Assembly (NCBI GenBank): GCA_022113835.1
Contig: JAILWY010000009.1
Location: 6,424,001 to 6,488,000 of the forward strand
DNA from: Atopsyche davidsoni
Taxonomy: Eukaryota > Arthropoda > Insecta > Trichoptera > Hydrobiosidae
Direction: 5' to 3'
DNA: 64,000 nt
Below are positions 48,831 through 61,300 of the stretch, piece after piece. Within the stretch, counting starts at the first letter, position 1, and each line of letters opens with the position of its first letter. The notes under the pieces are model-generated. The model saw only the letters and a list, made by a program, of their open reading frames with translations, was not told the DNA's origin and did no database searches. The position numbers were made by a program, and so were the translations under genes.

Positions 48831-51800
48831 TTCATCGCGGATGGGAAAACTTTTACTGCATTAGCAGAAGCCGCACCGTCACAATAAACTTATAATTTGA
48901 GATTCGCGAAACAGAACTAGTGAAAAAAAAAAATAACGCGGGTTTTATCGACCAATTTATATCTATGCTTTTACATAGTTTTCACTGATAAGTATCTTTA
49001 TGGCTAACGATCATGCGAACTTTACACGGAAAATATGTAAGTTTTTCTTGGTGTTGTATTTATATTATCAAATGTAGTTAAATTTGAGCTATAGAGCTTA
49101 GTGCTTCAAGTTTTGAGTTTCGCCAGCTTAGAGGTAAATTAGAGAGGTGAAATACTCCGCATTTGATGAATTAGGTTAGTGTAAAATATGATTTAAGGAC
49201 GTCATAGTACCGCCTTATATATATTTTTTGACGTGCAATCAGTATTGAGTATGGATTATTGTAGATCTGTTATAGCAAAGACCAAATAAAACATAACCAT
49301 TGGAAGTAAAACAGTCTATATAAGGGACCATACAATTGACGTCTGACCGATAAATAAGTCAATAGTGTTATTTTATAAAAAAAATACGTGCCATGATGAA
49401 CATGGTAATCTTTTTTCTACACGATGTATCAACACTACTTCAGGACATCATACTTTCTAAAGAAGTACACAGCATATTAAATTAATGTTATAATTTCACA
49501 CAAACCAAATGCCTAAAATGGACAGCATGGATCCATTGTCTGTGATATTTGAAAAATTTGTTGCTCAAGAGCATATCGCCGCTGGAAATTGAAAAACACT
49601 AGCCGGCACGTAATCAATTTGAGTAAATATATTATTATTACAAATATAAAGATAAGTGAAAAAATGATATAGTTGCTCCTTGAAAAGTTGCTAACGTCTT
49701 TATCATAAAAATAAAACACTTAATCACGTTTAACGGTTGAATTGTATATGTGAGAGCCATAAGGGTAATTTTCATGAACTTTAACTACTCAACACTCAAA
49801 ATATAACAAAGTATAACAATACGCTCATATACTGATGCCAGTCAGCAGCGATAACCACGAAATATCTCATTTTCCAGTTTGAAATTTTTATTGCAAAAGA
49901 GTGTAGAAAATTTAAACTTATTTGTTTATATAATTATCTGGGCATCTGAAATCGTTAACACTAGAAGTTTACATGTTTAGCGAAAAGATGAAATTAGAAC
50001 AATCAGATCAAAGGATTAAATTAGATCGCTTGCAAGTGTGACTAAACTGAATGATAAAGTGGACGATAACTCTATGACGAAATAAAGAGTGATAGATACT
50101 GCTTATTGAGACGATACAAAATCTTTCTATTTTTATATTATTTTCATGGATAAAGATAGCAAGTTTATGGCACGCCAGATTATTATTTATTTTATTATAA
50201 CCGCAAATTGAATCCATTGCAAAACTTTCGGCCTGCGTGTTAGTGGCGTGAGGGTTAATTTTTACCATTGAAAGACTGAGATATTATTCCATCAATAAAA
50301 ATAAAAAATAGAAATCAAGTTTATTATTACAACAGTAAATCACATCAGTCAAAAGCCTAGAAGAAAAAATCCAAGGGCTGGCTTACTCAATTGTTTTATA
50401 TTTTTAGGAGTCACGCACCACAAAAAACAGAAAAAATATACTTATACGCCATAAATCATATTTAAATATAGCGGTGTGTATAAATGTCACAAATCTAATA
50501 CTTTACCGGAAGAAATTGAAATAAACGGAAGGCATGACTCTAAATCTGATATATAAAAATATCGATACAATTAATTATAGAATTCTTGCACACACCAATA
50601 CTTGCCGATGAGAAAATAATCAATTATGCTACACATTGATTGATTGAGATAAAGCCAATCAATATTCACAGGTTACTGTTTTAAATCATGAAAACCTATT
50701 TATATTTTGTTCGCAGTCCTGTGAGTGGGGATTTTCAAGGGGGAAGAGCTCTTCGGTTCTAAGCCCTAACTATGCTAGCCATGGCCAGTGGTAATTTAAC
50801 TCACAAATTATGATTTGCAGTTCAAACAGTTTAGAGGCATTGATACTCTTAGTGTTTCCGACGCTAATGATGTCCAGGTAGTATCTGGTTACTGTGCTGG
50901 TTAAATATGTGATCAAATGATATACAGTAAAATGAAAATTTACCCGGAAGAAATGCTGAAGCTGAAGATAAAATAAGAGATGCAGCTCATACTCTCATAC
51001 ATCTTAAATCTACTACATGAATTATAATTGCAAGAAAAACGTTTAAAATGATTTAGTTGTTTAAAATCCCAAAAAAGTAATTGAGTGCCAATAAAATATC
51101 TATAGGGAGTGGCAAGCCAATAAATAACTAAAAAATCAGCTAGAAAATAAACTAAATTAACACATTTTTTTTGATATTATAAAACCAACTAGAAGTAAAA
51201 AAAATACTACAAAACACAAATCCGAAATCTTTTTACTCGCTATAATTTATTTATAAAACTGGTGCTGTGATACGTAGGTAATAAAAAAAAACTAAAAGCA
51301 TTTAGACGCAAATTATCCAGAAAATTTTAAAATTTTGCGGATCAAAATAAACGAAGGAGTTCTAAAAATAATATTATATTAAATCGCCATTTTGTAGCAG
51401 CATATGTTTTCATTATAAAATTTAATCCAGCAGTGTATTTCACTTTCAGGCATTTATTACTGATCGGACGAACATGAGCGACACGTTTATCAGAATAAAT
51501 AATAAAAAGGCAGCGCATACAGGAGACAGTAACTTCGACACTGCGTGGAGTGACCCGAAGACAAAATACTTCCCCGTTCACATTTCTATTATCTTTACCT
51601 TATAGAATTGCTATAATATCAAATTCTTTGAAATTGACAATATATCTACTTAGTGAACACGTCCCAAAGAAGTTTTAATTGATTTTTTTTATATGTAAAC
51701 AAATTTAAGCATCTTTCTTACGTTTGTAAATGATAATGAAAAACATTGTAAACAGTAGATTACTAATTAATCTTTGAAGGTTAATATAATATATGTATTT

Positions 51801-52028
51801 AAAATACTTTTTAATTTGATCTCAATTTACAATATTGATGATTTCATATTTTAATAAAAATACTTAAAAAGCTTAAAATATATAAATCTCGCAGTAATCT
51901 TTTACAAGCAAAATAGTTATTAATAACATAAAATGGTGCAATTGAATTTAAATAAAAGCATACATTTATACGTGTGATATAAATAAATAAAATGTCATCA
52001 ATTGAAACTTGCGTTAACTCAATAAAGT

Positions 52029-52054
52029 CAAACTGGTGTAATTACACTAGTTTG
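52029..52054. repeat. 26-bp near-perfect palindrome
   Basis: CAAACTGGTGTAATTACACT followed by AGTTTG reads the same on both strands except for one base pair. It lies in AT-rich intergenic DNA. It could be a fused pair of transposon ends or a dimeric protein site. Confidence 0.75.
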
Positions 52055-52979
52055 GAATTCACCTGCTAGGACTAATATGTAATAGTATAGGTGTACCACA
52101 ATAGTTTTATAGTACACCGGATATGACATATATATCAAATAATATTATCAAAATCACTAAATTCTTGTGTAACTTAAATAGTTCGCTTACTACTGCTGTG
52201 TTTGGAGGCTATACATACATTTTTTTTTGTATTTACTGTACAATGGTTGGATTTTCAATAATAAAATACGTGTAAGAGACCCAAGTGTGTGTATTTATTA
52301 TTTTTTAAGGTTTCCCGTTGTCGAGGTGTAAGTTCTCCGCCGTCCGCCCTCACATAACTTAGAATAACCTCTTCGACATATGAAAAGTTGGCAAACATGA
52401 ACAGCATTGTCTGCCGCTGCAAGCTCGGGGCTTATCTCGTAAAATGTATAAATACACTTTACAATCTTTTTAAAAATCATGCTAGGTGGTAATAAAAACA
52501 TGATAAACACTATGCTATAAAAGAATAAGTAATCTAGTTTTATACTAGGCAGGATTTGAATTGCTGACATTTCAATGAAAATTGGGAAAGTTTTAAATAC
52601 CCAACAGCAGTTAAATTTCATAGCAATTTAGTTTGGTATTCATTTAAAAACACGATGATGAATAAAACAGGGTAAACGGTTGTATTTGTAAAAGGATATA
52701 AGAAAAATCCATTTTTTAGGCAATTGAAATAATGATCAAATTCTTTGAAATTCTTTTCCAAGTTAATATTTAAAAAAACATACAAAATGTGGTACATTAT
52801 AACTGATTTTCCAACACTGAATTGCAAACTTCCTATGGAGCCTTATCATGTTTCTTCCCGATGCTCTTTTCGCTGTTTTATATTATCAAGCTCTGTGTCA
52901 ACAAGTAAACTAGCTGATTTAGACAGCAAAAACAACAAACTGCGTGATCGTAAACCAGGTACTGCGAAGGTGGTAATGT

Positions 52980-53109
52980 TAAGCCCTCTACACCCGTCGC
53001 GACACGACATGCGACCGATTTGTAATTAGCCAATAGCGTCCCTTTATTTTATTATAGTTTTGCCTAAGTAAACAACGACACAATTGTCGAGACGTGTGGA
53101 GGGGCCTTT
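52980..53109. mobile_element. Small inverted-repeat element (MITE-like), copy 2
   Basis: The left end GCCCTCTACACCCGTCGCGA and the right end, read in reverse as GCCCCTCCACACGTCTCGAC, are inverted repeats of about 25 bp. The inside (ATGCGACCGATTTG, then AATAGCGTCCCTT) matches the element at 15,455-15,622, which is about 38 bp longer. It is non-coding. Confidence 0.75.
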
Positions 53110-55958
53110 AGATGTATAGTAATTGCGATTCACGATGACGGAGGATTGCGACTGGTAAGCCACTGAGTAACTCATTACAGTTTTGTTCTGAAGAATTCTT
53201 TTTTAAAGAACACTTGTGTACAACACACAAGAGACACGCTGCCGTTCGTCTCAGTAAGTACTATGGAAAATGATTATACGTAAGCACCAATATATCAAAT
53301 GTGATGTAAAGTATACTCAAGACAGTTACTATTTCATTATAATAATAGGATGTTTTTCACTCTGTTTACCCTCTTGTTTTGTCTGTTATATTTTGTTTTT
53401 AATATCTACCTTTGTTATATAGTTTTTAGTTATTTATTTAATTTATTCATCAACTGATACAGAAAAAGGGTTTTTTCACACATCTTCCCTAAATAACTCA
53501 ACAACGAAAATAAAGATATACATGTACGCTACCACCTAAGCCACACATTGTAAGCTCTACAACCTGCGCGCAGGATCAGGGGATAGCCACACGTCTATAT
53601 TACAACCATAGCCATAATAACTATTGCAAAATATACCAAATGAAAAAGAATCTTGAAATTTTAATTATTGTTTTTTGTTGATTATTTTTATCAGCACACG
53701 AGTTTACCAACACGGATGGCTTAGGCATTCATTAGCGCCGATCAATATTCTCTGTAATGAGCGTTCCGCGCGCGGTTATGCGGCTTATGCATTTATCATG
53801 TGCAGTTCGGCATGTGCTGACAGACAGCGCGGGTCGGCCCGGCGCAAGGACGCGGCTCCGGAGGAATGCAATGCGCGGACTGCGTTCCCTGGCGCAAACG
53901 GACTGAACTATTTTAACTACCAACGCGATCGATGGACCGCCATCAGTCATCGCGGTGTGGCAAACTGGTCTTTTCTCATTTGAGATTCACACGTGTCCGA
54001 AGAAAACTGCAACGACGTATTCCCCATGGAAACAACCCCCACCAACAAAAAAAGAGGCGAGGCGACAAACAAGGGCGAGCGAGTGGTAGGGAGAGGTTCA
54101 CATATTATGTTTGAGTGTGAGAAAACAATGCGCTTGGATTAGTGGGGTTTTATTTATTTGGTTTATTTGGGGGATTAGATTAGGGCGACTGTTGGTTTTC
54201 AATCAATTGATAACAATAGACAGTAAAAAAATATTAACCTAATATATTATTGAAGCAGAACAAAAATATATAATAGTATAAAATATAAATTAATAACTAA
54301 TTTAATAAATCCCAAAGTGGTTGCTTTACTGTTTATCAATTACATACAGCATCAAAAAATTGATTTAATTTATAAAAATAAATCATAAGCTTTCCTATTA
54401 TATGACGCAGTTGAAAAGCACATCAAGAAAAAACATTTTTTTAATAATTTTGAATATCTAAGAAACTGCACGTCCCTTTTACCGGCTATCCAAATTGATT
54501 GTTTTATTTTTTACATAATCGATTATGACTAACAAAAAAAACGATATATTAATAAAATATATGTGTAAATGCACTTGTACCAAATCAGGTTTAAAAATCA
54601 ATTAATTTCAATTAACAAATAAAAACTTTTAGCAGCGATACATGCCAGATGAATATTTTCCATACTTCGTTGGGGCATTCCTCACATTTGGCAGGCGCCA
54701 TCCGTAAACCCAATTGGCGTGACATAGAGATTCAGCCTTCACCAAAGCATCGTCCAATAATTTCCAAAGTAAAAACTAATGTAAATAGATAACTTGAACA
54801 CTTTACTTGCGAATTGAATTACTTTTTTTGTTACAATGCGAATTATATAATGCGTCATCGGCACATAATTAAATGAAAACAATTAAATTATAACGAATTT
54901 CCTTTTCACACATTTTGACAATTCGCCAACAGTTTAAGTAGTTCTTGAAAGACAAAACAATTTATATGTGAATATTTTATAATATTTTTAATCCAAAATA
55001 AAATAAAAACCACACAAAACTGATTTAATGTACACCAACAGTAATAAAAATAGTTTGAATAAAACGCGATTTTTGAGTACATTATAAGCTATACGTGTGG
55101 GTAAAATTTAAGTACAACCGTTTTACCAAGTCACTGCCTTTATTGATTTGAAAAATAAATTATCTTCCATGGTTATAAAATATATTTTTTTATCCTTAAA
55201 TTTGGACAGATTAGTAAAAAAATATAAACATACATCTTTGCTTTATTTATACATTTGATAGTATATTTTGCTATCGTTCCTCTTATCCACTCATCTGTAC
55301 AATGTCAAGTGTAGTGATGGTCGGCTGATAGCTTTTGACGGATCATACTCCCGGCTCTATCGACTGGCTGGAGATGTGCCAGGATGACGTCACAGGACGC
55401 CAGTCTGCGAGTCTGCCGATCCGAGAGCGGATGGTCCCACGAGGAGGGGAGAGGAAATCGAAGGGATTACGGACAGCCGCTAGAGACACGTCATTGTTTA
55501 TGTCTGTTCTGGGTAATAAAGTAAGGCTTAGTGCTTCCAGGCCATTAGTGTGGGCGGAATGTGCTTTGAGGTTGTTTTGAATGACAGAAAAACCGACAGT
55601 TTTTCTCAAGTTATAAATAAATGTGCAATCAAAACTTTTTTTTATTATTTAACAAATGTGTTATTAATGAATGCGTGGTCACATTATTTTAAGTCTCAGA
55701 AATGTATCATGGACTTAACGCAATATCTAAATGTTGAATTGTGAGAATAATTGTTTACAATATAAAAAAGCGATCATGAAATGCTACAGTATAAATATAT
55801 AATTATACATTTTATAATACAACTGTAAATATAGTTGATTGCACTTTTAGGCTAATCTAATACTTAAATTTTTCAAATTTGGTAATATGCAAAAAAAACA
55901 TAACTACAAGTGCACAATTGTGTTTTTTAACAGTTTAATTTATCTCATGCTTTAGTTG

Positions 55959-55987
55959 TTTTTTTTTTTTTTTTTTTTTTTTTTTTT
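55959..55987. repeat. Poly-T tract
   Basis: About 29 consecutive T. Such a tract may mark the poly-A end of a retroposed sequence on the minus strand, but no SINE or LINE body could be recognised next to it. Confidence 0.85.
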
Positions 55988-57419
55988 CGAATCATGATCG
56001 TATTGATTTAATACAAATTTCACTAAGAGGGATTTCTTATTTCCGAAGGCTCGAAGACTAATGAAGTGTCCACAAACACGCCGGCTCTTGGCGCCCGGCG
56101 GGACCGGCCCACTCGTCATTGTAAACACCCCGCAGGAGCTCGGACTTGGCAGGTAGTGAAAGCTTTCATAATACCACAGTCAATTAGTTCATCGTGTAAC
56201 TGTATTTTAAGACGAATTGTAGTTTTGAATATGAACGATTCACAAATCTACGCTTTGTAATTAGCAGATAAAAATACCTAAAACAAGTAATTTGACATCG
56301 GACACTTTTGTACATTCTAAATAAACAAACTGAATACTTTCTACTCGTAGTCTCGAGAAGCTAATTGAAAAATATTGCAAATTGACGACGACAAAGAAAT
56401 TTAAAAAAAAAAAAGAAAACTGGCAATAGTAACTCTTGCGAATGTTTTGACAAAAAAAAAATGGCGTATTTTAAACGTCGACCGTGTGTGGACGTTTAAA
56501 TCATCAGTACCAAGCTGCAGTCAGCTCAGCCTGGCGCCCTCGGCATAAGCAAATATACCTTGATAAACACACGTTCATTGAAAATATGAGTAATTTTTAT
56601 TTATTATTGTATTTGGAGAGATTCATGTTTAAATAAAAAATATTAAGATTTACATTTGAAACAAAATTAATTGCAATTCTTGAAAAAAGTTTGGAAAGCA
56701 TGCATTGTTAGCTTTCTCAGATAGAGAAATAAATTCCATGAGTTTTGATAAATGATAATAGATTGAGGAGCCAACAACTACCACTAATATATAGTATACA
56801 TATCTCATGATATTTTTAACTTTGTTCGTGTACGTAATAAATCATACTAAGTGTTTTATTTATATATATTTTTGATAGTCAAACTTTCCAAATGTTGTAA
56901 CAAAGTCGAGGGTAGGATTGTTTTATTATTAATTAATAGTAAAATTTATCAAACATCACAAATACATTATATTATGCGGGAATTATATTTGTGTCTTTAA
57001 AAACAAGAAATCACTGTTTTGTCACAAATATTTACATGGATTAGTTTAAAATGCTCGAGATTTATTTGGGAATTTGAACAATAGTGACTATTATTTTCTG
57101 AAAATATTTTGTTTACTTAATTATTAATTTTTTTCAAGTTGTAGAACAACTAAAACAACGAAATTCTTACCAAAGAAACCAAGACACAAATATGATTATG
57201 CTGCAAGTCAATCGTTAATATTTAAACACCATAGGCCGTTGTTTACGAGCAGACTTCAATTGTTGTAGAATAGATTTTGTTCAGACCTACTTTACAATGA
57301 TACCAGTGGTTCATAGAGTAATTAGGGAAGATGCAAATGATTTAGTACCTTCTCTAATCAATTCAACTCGGTTAAATATATTTAAAACAAAGCTCGATTC
57401 AATCTTCTAATAAACCGAT

Positions 57420-57720
57420 TGCTGCAACACCAGACGAAGTTTCATAACAGCGGGTCCGTTGAGATACATGGAGGAGCAATCCGAAAAGAAATGCTGTGGG
57501 CCGAGTGGTCCATTCGAGAGGCGTCCGTCGCGACATCAATCCTCTCAGCGAGCATTGGGGCGACTCTTTCAGCACAATGCGCAAAACTTCATTTCACAAT
57601 CGCAGCAGCCCAGGCGGCTAAATTTAATTTGCAAATGTCAAGCAATAATGACTGCCGTCATAACAGACTTCATTAACAAGGGACTGCCGGTGAGAGGGCG
57701 AGATGGAGCTGCCCGAACTT
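57420..57720. promoter_or_regulatory. Candidate conserved non-coding patch
   Basis: A 300-bp patch of balanced composition within very AT-rich DNA, open for 85-111 codons in two plus-strand frames. No domain, signal peptide or splice-compatible ends are evident. It is listed as a possible regulatory element by composition only. Confidence 0.2.
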
Positions 57721-57966
57721 ATTCTAACCCTCCGCTATTACATACATCTCTGTCAATTTCTGGCTACTTATGCTTGGTATATTTAGGCGTATGAACTCAA
57801 ATTAACTTACAAATAAAGCGCAAGAAAGCTGTATATATATATACTATATAAAAAAGCGGTTCTCGAGTCACAGTTTGATATTGTATCAAAATTTTGTATG
57901 GAGAATACACGTTGGTAATGCTATTTCAATCATTATCGAATTGGTGGAAACGCATTGTGAGACAAC

Positions 57967-58356
57967 TCACTTAAATATACGGTTTGGGTTTTTTTTTTCA
58001 ACTAGATATGAATTCACATGTATCTCTACGATGGACGGCATTTGATTCAGAATGGCAATAATAACCTTTTCAGAATTTCTGACCGCAACGCGCCATACCG
58101 CTCTGAAGTCATACGTTGGTCTAAATTCCAGTGCCAATGTATTCATTACGAAGAAGGTCAGCTTTGGGGCTAATTCGCCAGGATGTTGCGGCCCACTAAG
58201 CCAAGAGGTGACATTTGTTATCCGCGTTGGGGTTGCTTTAGTGCTAATGGTGTACCCAGCGCCTGAGAGTGGAGCCCCTACTGCAATAATGGCGATAAAT
58301 TCACAAACATGTTGACTGTGTGAGTGTGTCGTATTAAAAAAAAAAAAAAACAACAA
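57967..58356. promoter_or_regulatory. Candidate conserved non-coding patch, open on both strands
   Basis: About 270 bp stay open on the plus strand (58,052-58,315) and about 390 bp on the minus strand (57,967-58,356). Neither translation shows a recognised motif. Such double openness in a balanced-composition patch is as likely to reflect constraint on DNA as coding. A minus-strand exon of an unknown gene cannot be ruled out. Confidence 0.2.
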
Positions 58357-61300
58357 AAAAACTTGGATCGTTTGACTTACGACAATTTGGAGGTGTGATA
58401 TAATAGAAGTTTTCTAAAAAATACTATTTAAATAAACGCAATGCAAATGTCACCCGGAACTTGAATTAGATACTGGTAGCAATCATAAATTGCTTTGAAA
58501 TGCAATCGATCATATTTCAGCGTTTAATATGAATATTTCAACACAAATGTCAAGCTGCCCAGGCGACCTAGAGCTATTTGATATAAATAGCGAAATCATT
58601 TTCTTTAGCGGGCATCACTGGGATAATTGCAAAATTTACTACAGCTGTCGGTTCCGTCTCCACGCTGGAGACTCTGCGTCGGCCAAGGACGGCTTCTGGG
58701 AACTGTCAACATGCTTCTAAACCATCATCAGAACATTCTGGCTCTAGCAACATCTAGATTGTCTACATCCAAGTATTGTTACACAGCTGATACGCCGTGC
58801 AGACTAGAAATAAAATACTTCTATCGTTGATTTTACACATTTTTTATATTCACCGTAGAACACATTAATTTTGTTACACAAAAAATACAAACAGAATGTG
58901 AAATACGTAAATACCAGGTCTAGTATAATTTAAAATTAAGTTTTTCATAGGTAAACAAAGTATTTTTATAAAATATAACTACACCGAAAACAAAACCACT
59001 GTCTGTACAGTTGACCTAAAAATACAGAGAGAAAAGTAGGATTGCGATCATATTGTAACATATTCAAATATTGCACCATTTTGAATAATATTACATTTTC
59101 ACCCGATCCTGGTTAAATATTTAATATAATAAATATTAACGGAACTGTGAGTTAATGTATGTGTAAACAAACAAGTAAAATAAATACATATACTCTAGAT
59201 ATGATATAATATTAGATATTATTTAGTAAAACTAACTATTGGTAAATAAGGTTATTTTTTGAAAAATTCTTAAATGTTTTATAAGTACGTTATTTAATTT
59301 CATTATGTCAAGGCATTATTTATTTATAAATGACTGTTGCTACACATTTTACAAGACAACAATATAATCTCTTTAATGTCAAGGCATAGTTAATCGTTAA
59401 AGATATTTTACGTCCAACGCTTAATTAAAGACTGTTGATTACGCACTATTAATAAAGATAAAATATAATGAGAAGAATCTATGCTATTTGCATGTTATAC
59501 ATACTATTAAAAAAATATATTTTTCTAGGTAAGATAAAGCAATCAATCTCCTCCCAAATATTCTTGGCACCATACAACCGTCCTTCTTATTAAACGTGCA
59601 ATAAAAAATAAAACCTAACTTATAAATAAACATTGTTTCCTCCTCTGTGCGTAAGATTTAAATAAATATAATATTGAAGGAACCTCAAGAACATCACCGA
59701 ATGCTCACCACGTTTATTATTTAAGTGAGTAGAGCTGTGTCCCGAGTAGATCTTGTGGCTATAGGGGATGTCCGCCGTGTGTGCTCTGCAAAATACAGCA
59801 CTTTACTTATAACATACACATGTAATTGCTGAAAAATAATTTTAAAACGAAAACCATACTTCTAGTAAACATGACAATTGATTATAATAAACTTCACTTT
59901 GAAATGAAGCTGTTACCGCTTTAAAAGAAAAAAACTAAATCAAATCCAATCAAAAACTTCCATTAGTGACAAAATCATTCACGTCTTTAACTAACTGAAA
60001 ATGATGTCCATCCTTGATTGATTCTTTTGAATAAATACGTTACACGTTGATTTACGATTGTATTTAAATCCCGTCAGAGCAGGTATTTTTTTTACGATTT
60101 TTTTATTCTTTTGTTGTTTTTTTGCCAGTCATTGCTTACGTGTTAGTCGAATAAAAAAACTTTACGCATTACTAACTATATTCACGGATGGAATAAAAAA
60201 GGCTGCGAGGTGTATGTCTGGTTTAAATATTACGGAAGTTTGACGTGCTATAAAATAAATAAGCTCTTGAATGTTTTAATGTATTTTTAAAAGGAAAAAA
60301 AAGTAAAAATAAATGCTGCTCAGTCACGCTCTACAGTTCTATTAATATTTTTAATCTTTTAAGTTGTTAACAATTAAGGAAAGTAATATAATACGGGAAT
60401 GCTTGAAAAAGCAAACGCGGCACATTTTCACCGGGGATTGATCCGAGAAGTCGTTAGTAGTCAATGAAAAAATTTTTTTTGTAGATTTATTAGGGTCTTA
60501 TTTTATTTGTCCTATAAACGTTTCGATTGAAATTAATTAAAAAGTTTTTTTTTAAATTAATTTATAACAAATATTATGTATTACCCCTGAAAACAAAATG
60601 GAATATTTTGAGTGAAGAAATAATCAAAAATACAAAAAAATTTTTTTTTATGAAACCAATTATATTATAATACAATTGTATTAAAGCATTAGTTCCAAAA
60701 GTACTGAATGGACCGATGCACCAATTTGAAATAAATAATTTAGCGATTCTCCTAAGTTGTTTTCTTCTTGTTTTCCTTAATAACTTGCTTATTGTAGCTT
60801 AAGCATTAGGCTAAAGTCGATTGCAATTTAGTAGATAGACATGACGATGTTGAAATCCTTATCAAGGAACTCCCGTCCAAGATCAATGGCCCTGCTCCGC
60901 CCAGTTGACACTGGCCTGGATGGCCCGCGCCGCCCGCCTGCCAAGACAAGCACCGAGCATTCTGGTCTCGACCACTCGCGTATCAGATTAATAGATTCAA
61001 CTCTATTGTCTTATTCCAACAATGTATCTAGAAAATTTAATCGTTCAAAATCGTAAAAATGCTTAGGGATTCGCAAAGTTGTATTTTCTCCTTACGCATT
61101 ACACTTCCCCATCCCCTGATATTTGCGTTCGAAAAACTTTCAGTTTTAAAATAAAAAAATATATATGTATATGGTTCATGCCATATTTACATTGGAAAGT
61201 GATACTGAGTGCAAAGTCCCCAGTTACTGTCATGGCTACGGACGACCATCGCGTGAGAGCTGTCTCTCACTGGACAGCATGGGCGGGGTGACAATTTCGT

